Shown: in pieces, positions 41,569 to 48,619 of the stretch
How the letters are laid out: each line of letters begins with the position of its first letter
Numbering within the stretch: the first letter of the stretch is position 1
From: JBEIFW01 sp044370695
GTDB lineage: Bacteria > Actinomycetota > Acidimicrobiia > Acidimicrobiales > Ilumatobacteraceae
NCBI GenBank assembly: GCA_044370695.1
Contig: JBILVB010000007.1
Location: 1-48,619 of the forward strand
DNA: 48,619 nt
Reading direction: 5' to 3'
The notes under the pieces: generated by a model
What the model was told of the DNA's origin: nothing
Databases searched by the model: none
What the model saw: the letters and a program-made list of their open reading frames with translations, nothing else
Position numbers and translations under genes: made by a program

Positions 41569-41601
41569 GCTGTCCGAGGCGGCGACGCCGCCTCGGACAG
41601 C
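41569..41601 (+). terminator. Long perfect hairpin after binding protein copy 3
   Basis: GCTGTCCGAGGCGGC-GAC-GCCGCCTCGGACAGC, a perfect 15-bp stem with a 3-nt loop, begins 17 nt past the stop and has no T-tract. It would end or attenuate transcription before the permease gene, giving more binding protein than permease, a common expression pattern for importers. Confidence 0.7.
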
Positions 41602-41650
41602 GGTACCTGGAGCCGCCGCTACGCCGGTGGCTCTCGAAGGGCGGCTCATG

Positions 41651-41656
41651 TACTGT
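41651..41656 (+). promoter_or_regulatory. Possible -10 box for the LivHM-G-F operon
   Basis: TACTGT lies 33 nt before the TTG start of the first fused permease, after the hairpin that ends the previous unit. The -35 region is weak. Confidence 0.3.
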
Positions 41657-41689
41657 GCCGCCAGTCCAGAACGGAGTCGGGGGGACCCC

Positions 41690-44038
41690 TTGCAGGACGT
41701 GATCTACTTCACACTTCTTGGTATCGGCGTCGGTGCGTTCTACGCCCTCCTGGGCGCAGGGATCGTCGTGGCCTTCAAGGGGTCGGGCGTCATCAACTTC
41801 GCCCACGGTGCCGTGGCGATGTACACGGCGTTCCAGTTCTATTACTTGCGCAAGCGTGGCGACTTCACGTTGCCGTGGTTCGACATCATCCCCGACATCG
41901 GTCCGCTCCCGGACATCCCGGTGAAGATCAGCTTCGGCGACAAGATGGCGTTCATCCCCGCCTTCGGCCTGGCCATGGTGAGTGCCGTCGGCCTCGGGGC
42001 GATGATGCACTTCCTCGTGTTCCGGCCGCTGCGCAATGCCGCGCCGCTCGGGAAGGTGATCGGCTCGCTCGGGATCATGCTGTACCTCCAGGGCGTTGCG
42101 CTGCTCAACTTCGGCACCGACAACCCCCAGCCCGAGGCAGTGCTGTTCCCCAAGACGCTGGCCCAGAACTTCCTCGGACTCGGCCGCCCCTTCGACCTCG
42201 AACGCGTCGGGCTGGTCTTCCTCGCCGGAATCGTCGGGTTGGTCCTCTGGCTCGTCTACCGCTACTCCCGCTTCGGGCTCGCCACGCGTGCGGCGGCCGG
42301 CAACGAAAAGGGTGCCGTCCTTCTGGGGTACTCGCCCGAGCGTCTCGCCTTGGCGAACTGGATCGTGGCCGCTGCCGTCGCCGGTCTGGCGGGTATCTGC
42401 GTGGGCACGATCACCGGGGCCCTCGCTCAGACGAAGTTCACCCTGCTCATCGTCCCGGCTCTCGGCGCCGCGTTGATCGGCGGGCTGTCGTCGATCCCGA
42501 TCGCCGTGGTGGGCGGAATCGCCCTCGGCATGCTCGAGACCTTCACCACGTCGTGGCTGCGCCAGCAGCAGTGGATCGCCGACGACTGGTTCAGCGGCCT
42601 GAAGGATGCGGTGCCGCTCGTCGTGATCGTCCTGGTGCTGTTCTTCCGAGGCAAGAGCCTGCCGATCCGAGGAACGGTCGAGGAGAAGCGCTTGCCGCTG
42701 TCGCCGTACCCGGTGCGGGTCGGCTGGTGGGTCGCCATCGCCGGCGGTGTCGCCTGCGTCGCAGCGTTCATCTTCACCTCCAATTTCTCCCTGGCGCTGT
42801 CGACGTCCCTGCTCACCTCGATGCTGATGCTGAGCTACGTGGTGCTCACCGGCTACGTCGGGCAGATCTCGCTGATGCAGCTCTCGATCGCCGGCGTGTC
42901 GGCCTTCATCCTGGCTCGGCTGATGGCCGACGGCTCGGTGACGGCGAACAACCCGTTCCCCGTCGACGGCCCAGGGCTTCCATGGTGGCTGGCGGCCGTC
43001 ATCGCCATCGCGCTCGCAACGGTCGTCGGGATCCTGCTCGGCCTGCCGGCCCTTCGGATCCGGGGTGTCCAACTTGCCGTCGTCACGATCGCGGCTGCCT
43101 TGGCGATCCAGACGCTCTACCTGGAGAACCCGATCCTCACCGGCCTGCGCGCCGGGGTGAACGCGTCGGTGAAGCCCCCGAGCGTGTTCGGCATCTCGCT
43201 CGACTCCCAAGGGGACGGGGGGCTACGGGATCGCCCGACGTTCATCGTGTTCTGTGCCGTCGTGCTCGCCTTGCTCGCCGTCGCGGTGTCGAACCTTCGG
43301 CGTTCGGGAACGGGCCGGCGTCTCCTCGCCGTGCGCGCGAACGAGCGGGCCGCCGCTGCCGCAGGCATCGACGTGTCCCGCACGAAGCTGTTGGCCTTCG
43401 GAATCTCGTCGGCGGTCGCCGCCGTCTACGGCGTGATGTTCGCCTTCCAGCAGAAGGAGGTCAGCTCGGCGAGCTGGGGCTTCTTCCTCAGCCTTGGCTT
43501 CCTGTCGTTCGTGTACCTCGCGGGCATCACCTCGATCAACGGGGCCATCGTCGGCGGCCTGCTCGGTGCCGGCGGCATCGTGACCGCGTTCGGCGACTAC
43601 CACTACAAGGGTCTCACCGACTACCTCGCCATCCTCGGTGGTGTCGGTCTCGTACTGACCGCCGTGCTTCATCCCGAGGGCCAGGCGCCGTTCTTCCAGC
43701 CGGCGATCCGGTACCTGGGCTCCTGGTTGAAGAATGCGCGAGCCAAGCAGTGGATCGGTGCGGTGCGGAAGTTCACCCCCGGTGCCATCCCCGGCGCATT
43801 GCTCACGTTCGTGCTGATCTACCTGAACGCAGAGACGTTCAACTGGCCCTGGCACCCGCTGATGATGGCCTTCTACGGCCTCATGTCTCGCTCGATCGGT
43901 CTCCGCATCTGGAACGCGATCCGGGGCAAGGGTGGCTCCCACGGGTTCGGCGTGGGTGACGGTGCACATGACGCTGCCCCTGCAGGGAGTACCACCGAGG
44001 AGTCCTCGACCGCATCGACCACGGAGGTCGTCCGATGA
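41690..44038 (+). CDS. Fused branched-chain amino-acid-type ABC permease LivH-LivM (copy 1)
   Basis: Inner-membrane channel protein of 782 residues in which both permease halves are joined. About 1-330 is LivH-like (GIVVAFKGSGVINFAHGAVAMY, the Leu/Gly helices and RFGLATRAAAGNEKGAVLLG as coupling segment). About 365-700 is LivM-like (LTGYVGQISLMQL, GLPALRIRGVQLAVVT, RRLLAVRANERAAAAAGIDV as coupling segment). About 710-782 adds two more hydrophobic stretches and a Ser/Thr/Glu tail. TTG 41690 is chosen because a GGGGGG site lies 6 nt before it; an in-frame GTG at 41699 is possible. The stop overlaps livG (ATGA). Confidence 0.92.
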   Translation: MQDVIYFTLLGIGVGAFYALLGAGIVVAFKGSGVINFAHGAVAMYTAFQFYYLRKRGDFTLPWFDIIPDIGPLPDIPVKISFGDKMAFIPAFGLAMVSAVGLGAMMHFLVFRPLRNAAPLGKVIGSLGIMLYLQGVALLNFGTDNPQPEAVLFPKTLAQNFLGLGRPFDLERVGLVFLAGIVGLVLWLVYRYSRFGLATRAAAGNEKGAVLLGYSPERLALANWIVAAAVAGLAGICVGTITGALAQTKFTLLIVPALGAALIGGLSSIPIAVVGGIALGMLETFTTSWLRQQQWIADDWFSGLKDAVPLVVIVLVLFFRGKSLPIRGTVEEKRLPLSPYPVRVGWWVAIAGGVACVAAFIFTSNFSLALSTSLLTSMLMLSYVVLTGYVGQISLMQLSIAGVSAFILARLMADGSVTANNPFPVDGPGLPWWLAAVIAIALATVVGILLGLPALRIRGVQLAVVTIAAALAIQTLYLENPILTGLRAGVNASVKPPSVFGISLDSQGDGGLRDRPTFIVFCAVVLALLAVAVSNLRRSGTGRRLLAVRANERAAAAAGIDVSRTKLLAFGISSAVAAVYGVMFAFQQKEVSSASWGFFLSLGFLSFVYLAGITSINGAIVGGLLGAGGIVTAFGDYHYKGLTDYLAILGGVGLVLTAVLHPEGQAPFFQPAIRYLGSWLKNARAKQWIGAVRKFTPGAIPGALLTFVLIYLNAETFNWPWHPLMMAFYGLMSRSIGLRIWNAIRGKGGSHGFGVGDGAHDAAPAGSTTEESSTASTTEVVR

Positions 44039-44838
44039 CCGGCCTGCTCGAGACCAAGGGTCTCACCGTCACCTACGGCGGGTTGAACGCGAACGACAAC
44101 GTCGACATCACGGTCGAAGCGGGCAAGCTCGTCGGCCTCATCGGTCCGAACGGCGCCGGCAAGACCACCTTCATCGACGCGATCACCGGATTCACTCGGC
44201 CGTCCGCCGGCGTGGTGCGGTTCGACGGGGTCGAGATCAACGCACTGCCGCCGGCCAAGCGGGCCGATGCCGGTCTCACACGGACGTTCCAGTCGCTCGA
44301 GCTGTTCGAGGACCTCACCGTCTGGGACAACCTGCTCGCAGCGGCCGAACGTCCGAAGTGGTTCTCGTTCCTGCACGACCTCGTCCAGCCCCGACGTCGC
44401 CTCGGCGTGGCCGAGCAGGCCGAATGGGCGCTCGACGTCATGGCGCTGGGTGATCTGCGCGATCGGTTGCCGAGCGATCTCTCCCACGGTCAGCGCAAGC
44501 TCGTCAGCGTGGCCCGGGCGCTCGCGGCCCGTCCCAAACTCGTCCTGCTCGACGAGCCGGCGGCCGGTCTCGACACGGCCGAGTCGCAGGTGCTCGGCAC
44601 ACACCTGCGGGACTTCCTCTCCCGGGGGATCACGGTGTTCCTCATCGACCACGACATGGGTCTCGTGCTCAACGTGTGCGACTACATCTACGTGCTCGAC
44701 TTCGGGCGGATCATCGCCGAGGGCACTCCCGCCGAGGTCCGTGCCAACCCTGCCGTCATCCAGGCCTACCTCGGCGAGACCGCCGGGGAGATGCAGGCCC
44801 AGGAGGGCTCGGCCATCGCCGGGCAGCTCAATCACTGA
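44035..44838 (+). CDS. livG: Branched-chain amino-acid-type ABC transporter ATPase LivG
   Basis: Cytoplasmic ATPase of 267 residues. Walker A is GPNGAGKT, the Q-loop region TRTFQSLELF, the signature LSHGQRKLV (H in place of the usual first G), and Walker B LVLLDEPAAGLD. The final residues IQAYLGE are the LivG-type C-terminus. The ATG overlaps the end of the upstream permease gene, so production is coupled. It pairs with LivF, whose gene starts 11 bases downstream. Confidence 0.95.
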   Translation: MTGLLETKGLTVTYGGLNANDNVDITVEAGKLVGLIGPNGAGKTTFIDAITGFTRPSAGVVRFDGVEINALPPAKRADAGLTRTFQSLELFEDLTVWDNLLAAAERPKWFSFLHDLVQPRRRLGVAEQAEWALDVMALGDLRDRLPSDLSHGQRKLVSVARALAARPKLVLLDEPAAGLDTAESQVLGTHLRDFLSRGITVFLIDHDMGLVLNVCDYIYVLDFGRIIAEGTPAEVRANPAVIQAYLGETAGEMQAQEGSAIAGQLNH

Positions 44839-44849
44839 AAGGTCCTGCC

Positions 44850-45572
44850 ATGGCTGACGCTCTCATCGACATCAAGGACCTCTCGACGGGATACGGCGGC
44901 GTCCCCGTCGTGCGGGGTCTCGACCTGCAGGTGTTCCCGGGCGAGGTGGTCGCGCTCCTCGGTCCCAACGGCGCCGGGAAGACCACCACGCTGCTCACGA
45001 TCTCGGGCATCCTGCGTCCCATCGCCGGCGCCGTGAACGTCTTGGGTGAAGCGGTGCTTGGTGGCAAGGCCTACCGCACCGCCCGGCGTGGGCTCGCCCA
45101 CGTGGCCGAGGACCGTTCGTTGTTCTTCGACCTCACGGTCACGGAGAACATTCGACTGGGGCTCACCGGGAACAAGGCGGGCCGCAAGGCGGCGCTCGAT
45201 CGGGCGATGGATCTGTTCCCGGCGCTCGCCCCGTTGCGGACCCGGCGCGCCGGTCTGCTGTCCGGCGGTGAGCAGCAGATGCTCGCTATGGCGCGGGCCT
45301 TGGTCTCCGAGCCGAAGGTGCTGCTCGTCGACGAGATGTCGATGGGGCTGGCGCCCATCATCGTCGAGCGCATGATGCCGATCGTTCGTCGGATCGCCGA
45401 CGAGACGAGCACCGCCGTGCTGATCGTCGAGCAGCACGTCCACATGGCGCTGTCGATCGCCGACCGTGGCTATGTGATGAACCACGGCAACCTCGTCCTC
45501 GAAGGCACCGCCGACGAGCTTCGGTCCCGGCGTGACTTGCTGGAGGCGAGCTACCTCGGTGGCGGGCACTAG
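44850..45572 (+). CDS. livF: Branched-chain amino-acid-type ABC transporter ATPase LivF
   Basis: Cytoplasmic ATPase of 240 residues, the usual LivF length. Walker A is GPNGAGKT, LAHVAEDRSLF covers the Q-loop region (the usual VPEGR is replaced by VAEDR), the signature is LSGGEQQML, and Walker B VLLVDEMSMGLAP is typical of LivF. The C-terminal ASYLGG also fits. ATG 44850 has an AAAGG site 7 nt upstream. It should form a heterodimer with LivG that drives one or both fused permeases. Confidence 0.95.
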   Translation: MADALIDIKDLSTGYGGVPVVRGLDLQVFPGEVVALLGPNGAGKTTTLLTISGILRPIAGAVNVLGEAVLGGKAYRTARRGLAHVAEDRSLFFDLTVTENIRLGLTGNKAGRKAALDRAMDLFPALAPLRTRRAGLLSGGEQQMLAMARALVSEPKVLLVDEMSMGLAPIIVERMMPIVRRIADETSTAVLIVEQHVHMALSIADRGYVMNHGNLVLEGTADELRSRRDLLEASYLGGGH

Positions 45573-45598
45573 CCCTAGCTGACGGCAGGGAGCTCGAC

Positions 45599-47611
45599 GT
45601 GTCGGCGACCCTGTCGTTCCTGCTGTTCGGTTTCGGAACCGGCGCCGTGTATGCGGCGATCGGCATGTCCATCGTGCTCGTCAATCGGGCGAGCGGGGTC
45701 GTCAACATCGCGCAGGGGTCGATCGCCATGATCGCCGCTCTGGTGTTCGTCACGCTCCGGGACACCGGTGTGTTGGTCCTGCCGCTGGTGATCGTTCCGG
45801 CGGAGATCGATGTCGGCAAGGTGCCCACCCCGGTCGCCATCATCGCTGCGCTCGCCGTCGGTGTGCTGGTTGGACTCGTGGCACAGCTCCTCGTGTTCAA
45901 TCCGATGCGCGACGCCCCGCCGGTGACGAAGCTGGTTGCCTCGATCGGCCTGACGATCGTCCTGCAAGGGATCGCCATCCTGCGCTTCGGGTTGGGCTTC
46001 CGCCGGACCAAGCCCCTCCTGCCCGACGAACTCGTGACGCTGTTCGGCCGGACTCTTCCCCGGGACCGGCTGTGGCTTGCGTTCGCCGTGCTTCTGGCCG
46101 GCGTCGGTCTGTGGGCGATGGGCCGGTACACCCGATTCGGTCTGGCGACCCGTGCTGCAGCCGAATCCGAGAAGGGTGCGCTGCTCATCGGGCTGTCGCC
46201 GTCCCGCCTGGCGACGGCGAACTGGGTGTTGGCCAGTGCCGTCACATCGCTCGCCGGGATCCTGGTCACCCCGATCGCCGGGGTGAACCCCTTCTCGTAC
46301 AGCTACTTCGTGATCCCGGCACTCGCCGCAGCACTCGCAGGTCGGCTGCGGTTCATCGGGATCACCTGTGCCGTCGGCCTCATGCTGGGGTCGTTCCAGG
46401 CCATGGCGGTTCGGATCACCTCCGAAGAGCAGGTTCCCCAATTCCTCCGGGGCGGCTTCGACACCGTCGTGCCCCTCGTCGTGATCATCATCGCCCTCGC
46501 GGTGACCGGCACGAGCCTGCCTCGTCGCGGTCAGCTCACCGAGACCCGCCAGCCGCGCTCACCCGCCCCGGCGGTCCGGATCGTTCCCGTCGCGCTCGCC
46601 TTCGCGGGGGCAGCCGGCATCCTGATCTTCGGCGATTCAGGAATCCGGCTGGCACTCATCCAGAGTCTCGTCATGGCCGCCCTGGTCCTGTCGGTCGTCG
46701 TGCTGACCGGCTTCGTCGGTCAGGTCTCCCTGGGACAGATGGCGTTCGCCGGTCTCGGTGCGTACCTGTGTGCGCATTTCGCCGACGAGCGTGGGATCCC
46801 CTTCCCCCTCAGCCCGTTGCTCGCGATCGCTGTCACCACCTCGGTCGGGGTGATCGTCGGGCTACCCGCCGTTCGGATCCGGGGCGTGCAACTCGCCGTC
46901 GTGACGCTTGCGTTCGCCGTGGCGGCCGAGCAGTTGTTGTTCCGGAACGGGATCCTGCTCGGCAACGACGGGATGGCGAACGTGCCCGCCCCGATCGTGT
47001 TCGGCATCGATTTCGGGATCCTCGGCCTTGAGTATCCGCAGCGACCGTTCGGTCTGTTGGTGCTGGCCGTGGTCGGCGGTCTGTTCCTCCTCGTGGCGAA
47101 CCTGCGACGCGGCACGCTCGGCCGCCGTCTCTTGGCCGTGCGGGCGAACGAGCGTGCGGCTGCCGCGAGCGGTATCGACGTCGTGCGCGCCAAGCTGCAG
47201 GCCAACGCGCTCGCCGCGCTCGTCGCCGCCGTTGCGGGCGTCATCTATGCGTACGTGTACACCTCGTTCAACTCGGCCGGGTTCGAAGCCACCCAGGGTT
47301 TGCAGGTCCTTTCGCTCGCCTACCTCGGCGGCGTCGGCAGCCTGGCCGGCGCCCTCGTCGCCGGCGCGCTGGCACCGTCGGGGTTCGTCTTCGGTCTCAT
47401 CGGCGACGGCCAAGCGGTGCGTGATGCGCAGTATCTCGTCAGCGGGTTGGGGCTGGTGATCGTCGCTGCTCGATTCCCGGACGGCCTGGCGGGTGTCGGC
47501 GCCCGGTTGCTGTCGCGACTCCCGAGGTTCCGGCGTGAGCCCGATCCCGGGCCCGACGGGGCCGAGATCGAAGTCTTCGAATTCCGTGTCGAGGATCGAC
47601 CGGGCCGCTGA
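45599..47611 (+). CDS. Fused branched-chain amino-acid-type ABC permease LivH-LivM (copy 2)
   Basis: Second LivHM fusion, 670 residues. About 1-300 is LivH-like (SIVLVNRASGVVNIAQGSIAM, RFGLATRAAAESEKGALLIG). About 325-630 is LivM-like (LTGFVGQVSLGQMAF, GLPAVRIRGVQLAVVT, RRLLAVRANERAAAASGIDV). It keeps the same coupling segments as copy 1 but is shorter and clearly divergent elsewhere, so this is an old duplication. GTG 45599 has a GGGAG site and lies 26 bases after livF, giving the operon order permease-G-F-permease. A hairpin covers its stop codon. Confidence 0.93.
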   Translation: MSATLSFLLFGFGTGAVYAAIGMSIVLVNRASGVVNIAQGSIAMIAALVFVTLRDTGVLVLPLVIVPAEIDVGKVPTPVAIIAALAVGVLVGLVAQLLVFNPMRDAPPVTKLVASIGLTIVLQGIAILRFGLGFRRTKPLLPDELVTLFGRTLPRDRLWLAFAVLLAGVGLWAMGRYTRFGLATRAAAESEKGALLIGLSPSRLATANWVLASAVTSLAGILVTPIAGVNPFSYSYFVIPALAAALAGRLRFIGITCAVGLMLGSFQAMAVRITSEEQVPQFLRGGFDTVVPLVVIIIALAVTGTSLPRRGQLTETRQPRSPAPAVRIVPVALAFAGAAGILIFGDSGIRLALIQSLVMAALVLSVVVLTGFVGQVSLGQMAFAGLGAYLCAHFADERGIPFPLSPLLAIAVTTSVGVIVGLPAVRIRGVQLAVVTLAFAVAAEQLLFRNGILLGNDGMANVPAPIVFGIDFGILGLEYPQRPFGLLVLAVVGGLFLLVANLRRGTLGRRLLAVRANERAAAASGIDVVRAKLQANALAALVAAVAGVIYAYVYTSFNSAGFEATQGLQVLSLAYLGGVGSLAGALVAGALAPSGFVFGLIGDGQAVRDAQYLVSGLGLVIVAARFPDGLAGVGARLLSRLPRFRREPDPGPDGAEIEVFEFRVEDRPGR

Positions 47612-47621
47612 GGATCAGCGG
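47605..47621. terminator. Bidirectional hairpin over two convergent stop codons
   Basis: CCGCTGA-GGA-TCAGCGG is a perfect 7-bp stem that contains both the stop of the second permease gene (TGA 47609-47611) and the stop of the convergent gdh gene (47615-47617). GGG/CCC pairs extend it across one bulged base. Confidence 0.5.
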
Positions 47622-48619
47622 GCCCCGGCAAGCCGGCTGAGGGAACGCACCGCAACGCTGAGCGCAGCGAGTCCGGCACGGTCCCCGCGGTCGAGGAGCC
47701 CGCGCACCTGGTCCAGCCGGCTGACGCCCCGTCGGTTCCGCTCGAGCCAGCCGAGCCAGGCCGGGTCGGCCGGGTCGGGTGACAGCGACCCCGTCGCGAC
47801 GGCCAGCCCGAGGACGGCGTCGGTGAGCTCGTCCCGGAGCTGGATCCGGGCGAGCGCCTCCCACCGTGTGGCTCTCGGGAGCTTCCAGACCGCGTCGACG
47901 AGCCAGGCGAGATCGAGGCGCTCGACGACGACGGCGGCGGTACCCCACAGGTCGCGGACCGGCCGTCGGGTCGAGGCCGAGAGCCGAGCGGCCGGAAGCG
48001 CGAGGTGGAGCAAGTCCGACGGGTGCATCGACGCCTCGTTGCGGGCGAGGATGGCGGGGAGCGCGGCTTCGAGCTCGAGGGCAGCGGGTCGGTAGCGGGT
48101 CGACACGGCGTCGACGTCGAGCTCCGGGCCTTCCTCCCGCAGCAGCCATCGGGTGGAACGCTCCACCAGCCGGCGCAACCGGAGCAGTGCCTCGAGCCGA
48201 AGCGCCTCGGGTCCGTCGGAATCGGCGGTGGCGTTCCATCGGGCCGGGAGGTCGAAGACGGTGGCAGCGGCAAGGTGGGCTCGGACGATCTCTGCCGTCG
48301 TGCACCCGGTCTCCTCACCGAGCCGGAACAGGAAGGACACACCCATTCGGTTGACCAGGTCGTTCACCAGGCGGGTAGCGACGATCTCACGTCGGAGCCG
48401 GTGGCTCGGCAACTGCGCTCGGGCGATGTCGACGGCCCGGGCCGGGAAGTATGCATGGAGCGCCGGAAGGGCAGCGGGGTCGTCGGGAAGCGTGCTGGCG
48501 AGGACCTCGACGGTTGCGCTCGACTTCACGTCGGCCAAGAGCACGGCGAACTCCGGGCTCGTCAGTCCGGCACCGGACCGCGCGCGGCGGGCGAGTTCGG
48601 CATCGTCCGGGAGTGCGTG
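47615..48619 (-). CDS. gdh: NAD-specific glutamate dehydrogenase (180-kDa class), C-terminal part, cut by window edge
   Basis: Large hexameric enzyme that deaminates glutamate to 2-oxoglutarate with NAD+. The window holds the last 334 residues; the frame stays open to the right edge, and the start (over 1,200 codons away by family length) is outside. Diagnostic C-terminal blocks are GLTSPEFAVLLADVKSS, ARAVDIARAQLPSHRLRREI, ATRLVNDLVNRMG and LGEETGCTTAEIVRAHLAAA, followed by the helical end region. The catalytic domain is not in the window, so activity cannot be judged. It is convergent with the Liv operon, with 3 bases between the stops. The ligand of the importer may feed glutamate metabolism, but adjacency across convergent units is weak evidence. 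Confidence 0.92.
   Translation of the reverse strand, partial: HALPDDAELARRARSGAGLTSPEFAVLLADVKSSATVEVLASTLPDDPAALPALHAYFPARAVDIARAQLPSHRLRREIVATRLVNDLVNRMGVSFLFRLGEETGCTTAEIVRAHLAAATVFDLPARWNATADSDGPEALRLEALLRLRRLVERSTRWLLREEGPELDVDAVSTRYRPAALELEAALPAILARNEASMHPSDLLHLALPAARLSASTRRPVRDLWGTAAVVVERLDLAWLVDAVWKLPRATRWEALARIQLRDELTDAVLGLAVATGSLSPDPADPAWLGWLERNRRGVSRLDQVRGLLDRGDRAGLAALSVAVRSLSRLAGAR

Noticed and set aside
40016..43210. A 1,064-codon minus-strand open frame opposite binding protein copy 3 and the first permease
   Set aside because: Composition is Arg/Gly/Asp/Val-rich with no recognisable domain; it is a complementary-strand shadow of two clear genes.

Overview
The window is high-G+C DNA, densely coded on both strands, and looks like a chromosomal segment of an actinobacterium. 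Evidence for this is the leuCD operon with a divergent NdgR/LtbR-type IclR regulator, the MoxR-DUF58-TgpA operon, the RipA-like NlpC/P60 protein, tRNA genes without an encoded CCA, the 180-kDa type NAD-glutamate dehydrogenase and several genes that look leaderless. Three lipoproteins with Thr/Ala linkers, fused Liv permeases and many P450/Rieske/SDR genes suggest the Acidimicrobiia (inference only; no rRNA is present). I see no integrase, transposase, CRISPR array or phage gene, and no gap longer than about 210 bases without a gene.

Layout. 1-2067: GGDEF/EAL signalling protein, cut by the left edge. 2158-4881: leuCD and divergent ndgR. 4869-8404: MGH1-like glycoside hydrolase, PNPOx-fold protein, DUF1269 membrane protein, NlpC/P60 endopeptidase. 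8430-13975: homospermidine synthase, then MoxR/DUF58/transglutaminase. 13991-16968: tRNA-Arg and a peptide-type ABC transporter whose second permease is fused to its ATPase. 16972-24193: five contiguous minus-strand genes, read in the order TPP lyase/decarboxylase, GH3 beta-glucosidase, PhyH-type 2-oxoglutarate oxygenase, cytochrome P450, Rieske oxygenase. This is the most unusual gene combination in the window. A divergent SDR and a second P450 lie beside it. 26355-29047: tRNA-Glu, tRNA-Gln, cspA, a YdcF-like protein and gltX. 29114-35600: alpha/beta hydrolase, then a second minus-strand run (AAA ATPase, SnoaL-like protein, PEP-utilising phosphohistidine protein without an ATP-grasp domain, second Rieske oxygenase) and an SDR without the usual Tyr/Lys pair. 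35669-47611: a branched-chain amino-acid-type ABC uptake locus with three paralogous binding lipoproteins, two LivHM fusion permeases and one LivG/LivF ATPase pair; an SDR on the opposite strand interrupts it. 47615-48619: C-terminal part of NAD-glutamate dehydrogenase, cut by the right edge.

How the parts fit. The housekeeping genes cover leucine synthesis, Glu-tRNA synthesis, cell-wall remodelling, glutamate catabolism and polyamine synthesis. They sit among oxidative catabolic modules (two P450s, two Rieske oxygenases, a PhyH oxygenase, four SDR-type or TPP enzymes) and two ABC importers, as expected for a heterotroph living on hydrophobic or glycosylated small molecules. Transcription signals are partly readable: several genes have a TAnnnT box 7 nt before the start codon (leaderless mRNA), and most Liv-locus units end in long GC-rich hairpins.
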